Shown here: positions 34,518-42,826 of the stretch, piece by piece
Layout of the letters: each line of letters starts with the position of its first letter
Position numbering within the stretch: the stretch's first letter is position 1
Source: Myxococcus sp. RHSTA-1-4
GTDB taxonomy: Bacteria > Myxococcota > Myxococcia > Myxococcales > Myxococcaceae
Length of the DNA: 64,000 nucleotides
Direction of reading: 5' to 3'
NCBI RefSeq assembly: GCF_020037125.1
Contig: NZ_JAIQDG010000001.1
Location: 682,001 to 746,000 of the forward strand
Position numbers and translations under genes: made by a program
The notes under the pieces: generated by a model
The model's input: only the letters and a program-made list of their open reading frames with translations
Databases searched by the model: none
What the model was told of the DNA's origin: nothing

Positions 34518-36035
34518 GTGCCAGCATTCAGTGGTTGTGACGTAGCCATCGTCGGAGGAGGGGCCAGCGGGACGCTGTTGGCGGTGAACCTCCTGAGGAG
34601 CGCGCGGGCGCCCTTCCGGGTGGTCATCGTGGAACGAAGTGGCCTCCTCGGGCGGGGACTGGCGTACTCCACGCGGAGCCCCCGCCACCTGTTGAACGTC
34701 CCCGCGGCGAGGATGGGGGCCCTCCCGGAGGACGCGGAACACTTCCTGCGCTGGCTGCGCAAGACGTGGCCCGACACGGCACCCGGTGACTTCGTCCCCC
34801 GCGACCGCTACGGCCTCTACCTGGAGTCGCTGCTGCGCGACGTGGCGGCGCGCGCGCCCGCGGGCGTCCAGCTCGAAACGGTGCCCGCCGAGGTCGTGTC
34901 CGTCCAGGAGGAGGGCGGCCGCGTCCGGCTGGCCCTGGCGTCGGGTGGCTGGGTGGAGGCGCGCGCCGCGGTGCTGGCGGTGGGCAACGCGGTGCCGGCG
35001 GACCTGCGGGTGCCCGACGGCGGCCTGTACGCCAGTGAGCGCTACCACCGCTCGCCCTGGGCGTCGTGGGCACTGCGCGACGTGGGGCCACGGGACTCGG
35101 TGCTGCTCATCGGCACGGGCCTTACCATGGTGGACACGGTGCTGTCGCTGGAGGAGCAGGGGCACCAGGGCGTCATGCACGCGCTGTCGCGGCACGGGCT
35201 GCTGCCCCATGTGCACCGGGCCGGGGCGCTGGAGCGCTCGATGGCGTATTCGTCTCCCGGCATCCGGGACGTCCTGCGCGCACTGCGCCAGGAGGTGATG
35301 CGCGAGTGCGAGGAGGCCGTGGGCGCCGACGGCCACCTGCACCCCATTCCCGTCCGCATCCGCGCCGTGCTGCGCATCATGCGCCAGGAGGTGAAGCGCG
35401 CGACGGACGCGGGCGCGGACTGGCGGGCGGTGGTGGACGCGCTGCGGCCGGCCACGGTGCCGCTGTGGCACCGGCTGACACCGGGAGAGCGGCGGCGCTT
35501 CCTGCGGCACCTGCGCTCGCACTGGGAGGTGCACCGGCACCGGATGGCGCCGGCCATTGGCGAAACGGTGGAGCGGCTGCGGCGCGAGGGCCGGCTGGTC
35601 CTCCACGCGGGGCGGGTGCGGAGCTTCCGGCTGGAGGACTCGGGCGTGGAGGTGCGGCTGCGGCCCCGGGGACGCGAGGCCGAGGAGGTGCTGCACGTCC
35701 AGCACGTCGTGAATTGCACGGGGCCGGAGGGCGCCATCACCCGCGCGCACCCGCTGCTCCAGGAGATGGTGGCGGCGGGGCGGGTGTGCCCGGACGTGCT
35801 GGGCATGGGACTGGCCACGGACGCGCATGGCGCGCTGATGGACCTGAGCGGCCACGCCTCCGGCCTCCTCTTCACACTGGGCCCGCCGCGCCGGGGGGAG
35901 CTGTGGGAGACGACGGCCGTGCCGGAGATTCGCGTCCAGGCCCGGGCCCTGGCGGAGCACCTGCTGCAGCGCCTGGGGACGGCGCCGGTGACTCGCGTGC
36001 CGATGGTGCACACGGGCCTTCCGCTCGACAGGTGA
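34518..36035 (+). CDS. FAD/NAD(P)-binding oxidoreductase (NAD_binding_9 family)
   Basis: The 505-residue protein uses a GTG start. The N-terminal Rossmann motif DVAIVGGGASGTLLAVNLL binds FAD; GLAYSTRSPRHLLNVPAARM is the family-specific second motif; VLLIGTGLTMVDTVLSL is a second nucleotide-binding site; NCTGPEGAITR is near the end. This is the PF13454 / YdhS-like group, often annotated as hydroxyacylglutathione- or lysine-oxygenase-like with unknown substrate. The gene stands alone and a palindromic site precedes it. Confidence 0.8.
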   Translation: MPAFSGCDVAIVGGGASGTLLAVNLLRSARAPFRVVIVERSGLLGRGLAYSTRSPRHLLNVPAARMGALPEDAEHFLRWLRKTWPDTAPGDFVPRDRYGLYLESLLRDVAARAPAGVQLETVPAEVVSVQEEGGRVRLALASGGWVEARAAVLAVGNAVPADLRVPDGGLYASERYHRSPWASWALRDVGPRDSVLLIGTGLTMVDTVLSLEEQGHQGVMHALSRHGLLPHVHRAGALERSMAYSSPGIRDVLRALRQEVMRECEEAVGADGHLHPIPVRIRAVLRIMRQEVKRATDAGADWRAVVDALRPATVPLWHRLTPGERRRFLRHLRSHWEVHRHRMAPAIGETVERLRREGRLVLHAGRVRSFRLEDSGVEVRLRPRGREAEEVLHVQHVVNCTGPEGAITRAHPLLQEMVAAGRVCPDVLGMGLATDAHGALMDLSGHASGLLFTLGPPRRGELWETTAVPEIRVQARALAEHLLQRLGTAPVTRVPMVHTGLPLDR

Positions 36036-36234
36036 GCGGCGCCCGTCCGGGCGGCGGGAGCGGCCCCCTCCATCAGGGTGGGAAGGGGCGGAACGACCCC
36101 TCGGGTTCCCCCGTGCCCTGCCCGGGAGAAGGGCACCCGGACGGACGGTGAAGCGCGGCCGGCGCCGATGCGGGAAGTCCCGGGACGGGGCGTTTCGTGC
36201 GAACCTCGGACTCCCCCTCTGGAGTCCCCCGCCC

Positions 36235-37542
36235 ATGTCCCGTTCCCGTCCCCTCCTCGCCCTGGTTGGTGGCGCGCTCGCCATCACCGCCGCGAGCGTT
36301 GGGGGCACGGCGTACCTGACGCTGCGCACGGGGCCGCTGGCCGAGCGGCTGGTGCGAGAGGTGAACGCGCTGGCGCGAGCCCGCCACCCGCGCCCCTCGC
36401 ACGTGACGCCCGCGAAGCCGGGCACGTTCGCGGAGCACCTGGAGCCGCTGATGGGCGAGGTGCTCCGGCTGTATCGCGAGCGGCCCGAGGCGCTCCGGGA
36501 TTCGGCCTCCGAGTGGCCATGTCTCGCGGTGCTGGAGGGGCGGGCGCCCGTCTCCGAGCTGCCGCCCTCCTGCCTCGCGGCGGTGGAGCAGGGCCGGGAG
36601 CTGGTGGCCCGGGTGCTGGAGGCCACGCACGCGGAGGAAGGCGGATTGCCGGAGGGGCTGGGGCCGCTGGCGTCTCCGGCGCATGCCCACGCGCGCGACG
36701 GCATGCTCGCGCTGCAGTACGTGGTGCGGCTGGCGGGGCTGGAGACGCGGCTGCGGCTCGCGCGGGGCAAGGCGGAGGAGGCGGTGGACGTCTGCCTGGA
36801 CTCGCTGGCGCTGAGCCGGGAGCTGGCGGGTGGAGGGCTCCTCGGACACATGGTCTCCGCGGCGGGCCATGGGGCGCTGTACCGGCCCTGCGCGGACGCG
36901 CTGGACGCGGCGCCCTGGGAGCGCAAGCGGAGCGCGGTGACGCAGCTGTCGCGGCTGGAGGAGGGGCTGGTGCCGTTCTCGTGGACGATGAAGCAGGAGT
37001 CCGCGGCGGTGCAGCTCATGGCCTTCGGCGGGCTGATGTCGGCGAAGGCGCGGGCCTCCCTGCCGGTGGGCGCGCGGGAGTTGGCCACGCAGTCGCACGG
37101 CCTCGCGTTGGCCCCGGGCAACCCGCTCGACGCCCGGCTGTCGTGGCGGAAGATGGCGAGGGTGTTCGACGCGTTGGTGCCGGTGGCGGACCTGGGCCCG
37201 GAGGCGCGGCGGCGGGCCTTCACCGCCATCGAAGCGAGGAACACCGGAGGGCTCTACCCCGTCGAGGGCCCGGACGTGATGGCCTACGAGCGGTTCGCGG
37301 AGCGGCTCGAGCTGCTCCGCCTCCAGCAGGACGCGCTCCGCGTGCTGGTGGAGGTGGACATGCACCGCGCGGAGACGGGCCGCTGGCCGGAGGCGGTGCC
37401 GAACCGGGCCGCGTACACCTTCGTGCTGGAGGCGCCCCTTCCCACGGAGGCGCTCTTGAGGCCCTGCGCCGCGGACCTCCAGCAGCACGGGCTGCGCGTG
37501 ACGGCCGACGTTCGCTCCGCCTCGTGGGTGCCGGTGCCATGA
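36235..37542 (+). CDS. Membrane-anchored protein, unknown function
   Basis: 435 residues from the ATG at 36235 (TGGAG upstream). One N-terminal membrane helix (LLALVGGALAITAASVGGTA) is followed by an exported, mostly helical domain with no family I recognise: LEPLMGEVLRLYRERPEALR, SLALSRELAGGGLLGHMVSA, VEVDMHRAETGRWPEAVP. Two short Cys-containing stretches (EWPCLAVLE, LPPSCLAAV) could form a disulfide. The C-terminal RAETGRWPEA resembles the segment found in type II secretion pseudopilin-like or DUF-type periplasmic proteins, but this is weak. No operon partner. Confidence 0.7.
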   Translation: MSRSRPLLALVGGALAITAASVGGTAYLTLRTGPLAERLVREVNALARARHPRPSHVTPAKPGTFAEHLEPLMGEVLRLYRERPEALRDSASEWPCLAVLEGRAPVSELPPSCLAAVEQGRELVARVLEATHAEEGGLPEGLGPLASPAHAHARDGMLALQYVVRLAGLETRLRLARGKAEEAVDVCLDSLALSRELAGGGLLGHMVSAAGHGALYRPCADALDAAPWERKRSAVTQLSRLEEGLVPFSWTMKQESAAVQLMAFGGLMSAKARASLPVGARELATQSHGLALAPGNPLDARLSWRKMARVFDALVPVADLGPEARRRAFTAIEARNTGGLYPVEGPDVMAYERFAERLELLRLQQDALRVLVEVDMHRAETGRWPEAVPNRAAYTFVLEAPLPTEALLRPCAADLQQHGLRVTADVRSASWVPVP

Positions 37543-37696
37543 GCCAGCAGGTGCCCCGGGTCATCACCCGCCACGCGGCCTGAGCATCCTCGCCCGCTCC
37601 CTCCGTGCCCGGGCGGGCGGGCGGGGGGCGGCAGGCTGCCTGGGTGCGGCGCGGGGGCTACCTTCCTGGCGAACCTCCTTCAGCCGGGGAGCGGAA

Positions 37697-38560
37697 ATGG
37701 GCCTGCTGGCACACACGAGTCTGCGCATCGCCGAGCGCGCGGGGAGCCGCCGGGGACTGGAAGCACTGGGCGGCATGCCCATTGGCGCGCTGCGCAGCAC
37801 CTGGCACCACGTGGATGACCTGCGCATCCACACCCGCGTGTCCGCACAGCCCGTGCCGGGACGCGCGTGGAGCGTCGTCCTCCTCCACGGCCTCGTCGCC
37901 TCCAGCACGTACATGGTGCCCACCGCCATGGGCCTCGCCCCGTACTTCCGCGTCTACGCGCCGGACCTGCCCGGCTTCGGCCGCAGCGAGAAGCCCCGCC
38001 GCCCCCTGGACGTCGCCGGACTCGCGGACTCGCTCGCCGCGTGGATGGACGAGGCCGGCCTCGAGCACCCCGCCATCGTCGCCCACTCCTCCGGCTGCCA
38101 GTTCGCCGTGGACTTCGCCTCGCGCTACCCGGAGCGCCGCGGGCCGCTCGTCCTCCTCGGGCCCTCGCTGGACACGAAGCAGCGCGGCACCCCGGCCCAG
38201 GTGCTGCGCCGGCTCGTGGACGGCGTGCGAGAGCCCGCGTCCCTCGGCGTCATCCTGGCCCAGGACTACCGCACCTTCGGCTTCCTCCGCGCCCTGCGCG
38301 CGGTCCGCTCCGCCCGCCAGGACGTCCCCACCGGGAAGCTGCCCCTCATCCACACGCCGGTGCTGGTGGCGCGCGGAGAGAAGGACCGCGTCGTCCCGCG
38401 CGCCCAGGCGGAGGCGCTGGTGCGCAGCCTCCCCCAGGGCCGGCTGGCGGAGGTCCCCGGCGCCGGACACACGCTCAACTTCAACTCGCCCGAGGCCGTG
38501 GTGAAGCTCATCCGCCGCTACCTCTACGAACTGGAGGCGCGCGGCGAGGCCCACCCCTGA
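37697..38560 (+). CDS. Alpha/beta-hydrolase
   Basis: The 287-residue protein has the classical fold: oxyanion region VVLLHGLVASS, the loop YAPDLPGFGRSEKP, nucleophile elbow AHSSGCQFA (Ser in H-S-S-G), acid in ARGEKDRVV and final histidine in GAGHTLNF. There is no signal peptide. Enzymes of this type hydrolyse esters, lactones or C-C bonds of ring-cleavage products. It is convergent with the 2-oxo-3-hexenedioate-decarboxylase-like gene 15 bases away. A link to aromatic degradation is possible but not shown. Confidence 0.85.
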   Translation: MGLLAHTSLRIAERAGSRRGLEALGGMPIGALRSTWHHVDDLRIHTRVSAQPVPGRAWSVVLLHGLVASSTYMVPTAMGLAPYFRVYAPDLPGFGRSEKPRRPLDVAGLADSLAAWMDEAGLEHPAIVAHSSGCQFAVDFASRYPERRGPLVLLGPSLDTKQRGTPAQVLRRLVDGVREPASLGVILAQDYRTFGFLRALRAVRSARQDVPTGKLPLIHTPVLVARGEKDRVVPRAQAEALVRSLPQGRLAEVPGAGHTLNFNSPEAVVKLIRRYLYELEARGEAHP

Positions 38561-38575
38561 GCTCCGGCGGCGCCG

Positions 38576-39361
38576 CTACGCGGCCGACACCGCCACCGAG
38601 CCCAGCCCCTCCACCGTGAGCTGCACCCTGTCTCCGGGCCGCAGCATGTGCGCGGCCGTGGCCGCCCCCGCCAGGACGATGCTCCCGGCCGGCAGCACCT
38701 GCCCGCGCTGCGCCAGCAACTCGCAGAGCTGGATGACGGACACCACCGGGTCCCCGGAGATGGCATCCGAGCGAGCCGCCTGCACCACCTCGCCATTCAC
38801 GGACATCTTCATCTCCAGCCGCGTCAGGTCCATGGCGCGCGGAGGGTGCTCGGCGGTGCCCAGCACGAACAGCGACGACGACGAGTTGTCCGCCACCACG
38901 TCCGGCAGGGAGAAGTACTTGAAGTCCCGGTAGCGCGAGTCGAGGATTTCCATCGCCGCGAAGACGGACACACACGCGTCCAGCACCTCGTCGCGCGTCA
39001 CCTTCCCGCCCAGCTCGCGCCCGGTGCGGAAGGCAATCTCCGGCTCAATCTTCGGGTGGATGCCCTGGGCGAGCTGAATCACGCCGTCCGCCGGCACCTG
39101 CATCCGGTCCGTGAGCACGCCGTACACGGGCGAGTCCAGGTTCATCTGCCGGCGCTTGGCCTCCGAGGTGAGCCCCATCTTCAGGCCCACCACGCGCTCG
39201 CCCCGGGACAGGCGCAGCCGGATGCCCGCCTCCTGGATGGCGTAGGCGTCCGGCAGCGCGAGCTGCGGCACCTCGCGGGTGAGCGGCGCCACCTCGCGGC
39301 GCTCCAGCCGCGCGGAGTCCAGCGCACGGGCAAGCTCCTGGTGGTCCACGGTCGCGGTCAT
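38576..39361 (-). CDS. 2-oxo-3-hexenedioate decarboxylase / 2-keto-4-pentenoate hydratase family enzyme
   Basis: 261 residues from the ATG at 39361 (AAGGGAAGGGG upstream). Family features: PDAYAIQEAGIRLRLSRGER, VVGLKMGLTSEAKRRQMNL, HPKIEPEIAF with the metal-binding E-x-E, and the FKYFSLPDVVADNSSSSLFV segment. Members are fumarylacetoacetate-hydrolase-fold enzymes acting late in meta-cleavage routes. The 4-oxalocrotonate (2-oxo-3-hexenedioate) decarboxylase role fits the kynurenine operon at 46.5-53.4 kb, which makes 4-oxalocrotonate but encodes no decarboxylase. Hydratase activity is the alternative. Confidence 0.8.
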   Translation of the reverse strand: MTATVDHQELARALDSARLERREVAPLTREVPQLALPDAYAIQEAGIRLRLSRGERVVGLKMGLTSEAKRRQMNLDSPVYGVLTDRMQVPADGVIQLAQGIHPKIEPEIAFRTGRELGGKVTRDEVLDACVSVFAAMEILDSRYRDFKYFSLPDVVADNSSSSLFVLGTAEHPPRAMDLTRLEMKMSVNGEVVQAARSDAISGDPVVSVIQLCELLAQRGQVLPAGSIVLAGAATAAHMLRPGDRVQLTVEGLGSVAVSAA

Positions 39362-39454
39362 CCCCTTCCCTTCCTCTCTGTCATGTCGGACGCGCCCGGA
39401 GGGCACGTGGTGGCCGCGGAGCTTCCGGCCCCGCGCGCGGGCGCGCAAGCACCG

Positions 39455-39772
39455 TCAGCGGTTGAAGGCCACCAGGGTCATGAAGGCGAGCAGCGCCAGC
39501 ACCACGAGCGCCACGAGCCCGTACCCCGCCGTGCCCAGGAGCCGGGCGTTCCGGGCGACGTCCATCCTGCCCAGCCCCCGGTACACGACGGCGATGCCCG
39601 CCAGGAAGGTGGCCGCCGTCAGCGCCAGCGTCACCATCATCCCGAAGCCGGCGCGAGCCCCCAGCGCCTTCCCCGCGATGAGCAGCCCCACCATCAGCCA
39701 CAGGCCGGACAGCACGAGGCTGCCCCCGAGCGTCCCCGCGGCGACGAGCAGGCTCCGCAGGAGCGTGCTCAT
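39455..39772 (-). CDS. Small three-helix membrane protein
   Basis: 105 residues from the ATG at 39772, which overlaps the upstream stop as ATGA. Three hydrophobic segments are seen: LVAAGTLGGSLVLSGLWLMV, FGMMVTLALTAATFLAGIAV, and LGTAGYGLVALVVLALLAFM. No family is recognised. It is translationally coupled to the 51-aa gene upstream. Confidence 0.65.
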   Translation of the reverse strand: MSTLLRSLLVAAGTLGGSLVLSGLWLMVGLLIAGKALGARAGFGMMVTLALTAATFLAGIAVVYRGLGRMDVARNARLLGTAGYGLVALVVLALLAFMTLVAFNR

Positions 39773-39924
39773 GTCGCGTCCGCCAGCTCGAGGTTCATGC
39801 CCAGCAGCTCCACCATGGGCACGTCGAGCACCTCCACGGGCTTGTTGGCGCGGTCGAGCCACTCCCGCACCACCGCCCAGCCGGGCTCCTTCGCGTTGAT
39901 GAGCTCGTCCAGGGTCTTGGCCAT
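39769..39924 (-). CDS. 51-aa protein resembling the N-terminus of DUF2625
   Basis: The ATG at 39924 gives MAKTLDELINAKEPGWAVVR ... PVEVLDVPMVELLGMNLELA. The opening (LDELINAKEPGW ... NKPVEVL) resembles from memory the first 40 residues of DUF2625 proteins, which are about four times longer. It could therefore be a truncated copy or an independent small protein. It ends in an ATGA overlap with the membrane-protein gene. Confidence 0.45.
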   Translation of the reverse strand: MAKTLDELINAKEPGWAVVREWLDRANKPVEVLDVPMVELLGMNLELADAT

Positions 39925-40084
39925 GAAGGCAGAGGCTACCCGAGACACCCCGCCTCCGGGGACTCCCGGTGGACGCCGCACGGCGCCACCTCTACGCGTG
40001 AATACTGGCCAGCCCCCACCGTCGTAGCGGATAACGCGGTGTGCCCGTGGCCGGGGCGGGACCATCAACCAAGGAATCCTCTTC

Positions 40085-40711
40085 ATGCGACACACATGGA
40101 TTATCGCGGCAGTGCTCCTCACGGCGTCGGTGGCGAGCGCCCAGGGCCGGAGAGAGCGGGGAAACCACGATGACGGCCGGCATGAGCACGACGGCTTCTA
40201 CCTGCGCTTCCAGCTGGGCGGCGGCTACACCCAGGCCACCGTCGTCGGCGAGGACTTCGCCATCAAGGGTACCGGGTACGGCTTCAACGCGGAGTTCGGC
40301 GGCGCGCCGGTGCGCAACCTCATCCTCTTCGGCAAGCTCTACGGCACGTCCGCGCCGAACCCGGACATCGAGATGGGTGACATCACCATCGAGGGCCAGG
40401 ACGACGACGTGAGCCAGAACATCGGCGCCGTGGGCGCGGGCGTCGCGTATTACATCATGCCCGCCAACGTCTACCTGTCGGGCGCGCTCACCTTCGCCCA
40501 GCTCACCGTCAGCGAGGACGGCGACACCGTCGCGGAGTCCGACCTGGGCGGCGCCCTCCACCTGGGCGTGGGCAAGGAGTGGTGGGTGAGCGACAACTGG
40601 GGCCTGGGCCTCGGCGCCGAGCTCGCGCTCGGACGTGTCCCGGAGAAGAACGACAGCTCGAAGTGGAACGTCGTCAACGCGATGCTGCTCCTCTCCGCGA
40701 CCTTCAACTGA
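40085..40711 (+). CDS. Outer-membrane beta-barrel protein
   Basis: The 208-residue protein starts behind AAGGAA. A signal peptide (WIIAAVLLTASVASAQG) is followed by a His/Asp-rich linker (GNHDDGRHEHDG) and alternating amphipathic strands typical of an eight-stranded barrel: YLRFQLGGGYTQA, GYGFNAEFGG, GAVGAGVAYYIMPANVYLSG, GWVSDNWGLGLGAELALG-like segment, and a terminal aromatic-type end LLLSATFN. The linker could bind metal. Function unknown. Confidence 0.8.
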   Translation: MRHTWIIAAVLLTASVASAQGRRERGNHDDGRHEHDGFYLRFQLGGGYTQATVVGEDFAIKGTGYGFNAEFGGAPVRNLILFGKLYGTSAPNPDIEMGDITIEGQDDDVSQNIGAVGAGVAYYIMPANVYLSGALTFAQLTVSEDGDTVAESDLGGALHLGVGKEWWVSDNWGLGLGAELALGRVPEKNDSSKWNVVNAMLLLSATFN

Positions 40712-40729
40712 GGCCCTGGGGCAGGAGCC

Positions 40730-41512
40730 TCAGGCCTGCTGGTTGAGGCTGGCGGCGATGGAGCGCACGGCGAAACGCGGGCTGAAGCGCACCATCACCG
40801 CCGCCAGCCAGTTGAGGACGCCGTGCACCGCGAGCACGCGTCCCCGCATCATCATCGCGTAGGCGTGGGCGGCCACGTCCGGCGCCTTCGCCACGCCCGG
40901 CCGCTGGAACAGACGCGTCTTGCCGTTGCCCGCCCGCTGGGCGAACTCGGTGTGCGTGGCGCCGGGGCAGTAACACGTCACCGTCACGCCGGTGCCCTTC
41001 AGCTCGTGCGCCAGCGCCTCCGAGAAGGACACCACGAAGGCCTTGGTCGCGAAGTACGTGGCCATGTACGGCCCGGGCTGGAAGCCGGCGGTGGAGGCGA
41101 CGTTGAGGATGCGCCCGCTGCCGCGCTCGCGCATGGGGCGCGCGAAGAGGTGCGTCAGCTTCAGGAGCGCGGTGCAGTTCACCTCCACCATCTCCGCCTC
41201 GCGCCCCAGGTCCTGCTCCAGGAACGGGCCGGTGGAGCCGAAGCCCGCGTTGTTGACGAGGAAGTCCACCGCCAGCCCCTTCGCGCGCACTGTCTCGAAG
41301 ACGTGCTGGGGCGCTTCGGGCCGGCCCAGGTCCGCCGGCACCACGTGGGCCGTCACCCCGTGGTCCTTCTCCAGCCGCGCCGCGAGCGCCTCCAGCTTCG
41401 CGGCGCCGCGCGCCACCAGGATGACGTCGTGCCCGTCCCGGGCGAAGCACTGCGCGAACTGCTCTCCCAGGCCCGCCGAGGCTCCGGTGATGAGCGCCAC
41501 CTTGCGCGACAT
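40730..41512 (-). CDS. Short-chain dehydrogenase/reductase
   Basis: 260 residues from the ATG at 41512 (GGAGGGAAC upstream). It has the classical SDR features: TGASAGLGEQ nucleotide motif, NNAGFG, catalytic Ser in NVASTAGFQPG and YFATK (Tyr-x3-Lys). The C-terminal LNWLAAVMVRFSPRFAVRSI is hydrophobic and suggests membrane association, as in DltE/YqjQ-like SDRs. Substrate unknown. Confidence 0.88.
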   Translation of the reverse strand: MSRKVALITGASAGLGEQFAQCFARDGHDVILVARGAAKLEALAARLEKDHGVTAHVVPADLGRPEAPQHVFETVRAKGLAVDFLVNNAGFGSTGPFLEQDLGREAEMVEVNCTALLKLTHLFARPMRERGSGRILNVASTAGFQPGPYMATYFATKAFVVSFSEALAHELKGTGVTVTCYCPGATHTEFAQRAGNGKTRLFQRPGVAKAPDVAAHAYAMMMRGRVLAVHGVLNWLAAVMVRFSPRFAVRSIAASLNQQA

Positions 41513-41691
41513 GATGTTCCCTCCTGCCCCCCTTATAGCCGAGCCGCTCCGCGGCCGTGGCCCGGGGCTCCCGGGCCGCGCCCAAGTCCCGTTCCACCCA
41601 CCATGTCTCATGCTTCTCACCGTTCAAGAACAGACGCGCGGCCGCCTTTTTGGCGTTGCATTCGCGCATGGGGTCGCGAAAGCCTCTCTCC

Positions 41692-42819
41692 ATGTCCACC
41701 GAAAAGACCGACGCGGAACTCGAAAGTCCCCAGCTCGCGCGAGACGGCTTCGACGTCGCCAGCTTTCGCGACCTGCTCGCGAAGCTGAAGCGCGGTGAGC
41801 TGGCCGAAGCCGCGGCGCCCTCGGGCGCCCTGCAGCCGCTGCTCGATGGCGACGTCCAGCCGCTCCCCCGTCCGGGCACGCCCGCATATGAGCGGTGCCG
41901 GGCGCGTGGCGAGGAGGCCTTCCGGAAGGGGCAGGTGGCGGCCCTCATCGTGGCCGGCGGCGCGGGCACGCGCTTCGGCGGCGCGGTGAAGGCGCTGGTG
42001 CCCGTGGTGGGCGAGCGCACCTTCCTGGACATCAAGCTGGAGGAAGGCCGCCGGCTGGAGGAGCGCTTCGGGCGCCCGGTGCCCATGGCGGTGATGACGT
42101 CGTACCTCACGCACGACGGCATCGAGGAGCACCTGAAGCAGACGGGGCAGACGAAGAACGTGTACCTGTTCCGCCAGCGGATGCTGCCGCGCCTGACGGC
42201 GAACGGCGAGCTGTGGCGGGACGCGGAGGGGAAGCTCTCCTTCGCGCCGTCCGGCCATGGCGACGTCTTCCGCGCCCTGCGCGAGAGCGGCGTGGGCGAG
42301 GCGCTGCGCAAGCAGGGCGTCAAGCAGGTCTACTTCTCCAACGTGGACAACCTCGCCGCCACGCTGGACCCGGTGGTCATCGGGATGCACCTGGAGCTGG
42401 GCAAGCAGATGACGGTGGAGGTGACGCCTCGCACCAACCCCAGCGGCGCGCTGGACGCGGGTGCCGCGCCGGTGCGCATCAACGGGCAGCTCCAGCTCGT
42501 GGAGAAGGTGGACCCGACGAAGCACGCCACCATCTCCACCAACAACATCACCTTCGACCTGGAGCCCCTGCTCGACAAGGAAATCCCCATCCCCTACCGC
42601 GTCGTCACCAAGAAGGTGGACGGCCATCCGGTGGTGCAGCTGGAGCAGGTGACGGCGGAGGCCAGCAGCCTCACCCGTCCGGACGGCCAGCCGCTCCTGC
42701 CGGTGACGTTCATCGAGGTGGAGCGCGTGGACCCGGCCACCAGCCGGTTCGAGCCGGTGAAGGCCCCCGAGGACTTCCCCCGCGTGAAGGAGCGGCTCAA
42801 GGCGCGGCTCGGCGGGTAG
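41692..42819 (+). CDS. UTP--sugar-1-phosphate uridylyltransferase (UDPGP family)
   Basis: About 375 residues from the ATG at 41692; an ATG at 41668 is the alternative, and neither has a clear ribosome site. The nucleotide-binding signature is [21 protein letters not shown]; further family motifs are [28 protein letters not shown] (uridine-binding PxGHGD), [14 protein letters not shown] and [10 protein letters not shown]. This is the eukaryotic-type UDP-sugar/UDP-GlcNAc pyrophosphorylase group, not GalU. It supplies nucleotide sugars for cell-envelope polymers. Its stop is seven bases from that of the convergent sensor kinase. Confidence 0.88.
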   Translation: MSTEKTDAELESPQLARDGFDVASFRDLLAKLKRGELAEAAAPSGALQPLLDGDVQPLPRPGTPAYERCRARGEEAFRKGQVAALIVAGGAGTRFGGAVKALVPVVGERTFLDIKLEEGRRLEERFGRPVPMAVMTSYLTHDGIEEHLKQTGQTKNVYLFRQRMLPRLTANGELWRDAEGKLSFAPSGHGDVFRALRESGVGEALRKQGVKQVYFSNVDNLAATLDPVVIGMHLELGKQMTVEVTPRTNPSGALDAGAAPVRINGQLQLVEKVDPTKHATISTNNITFDLEPLLDKEIPIPYRVVTKKVDGHPVVQLEQVTAEASSLTRPDGQPLLPVTFIEVERVDPATSRFEPVKAPEDFPRVKERLKARLGG

Positions 42820-42826
42820 GCGCGGC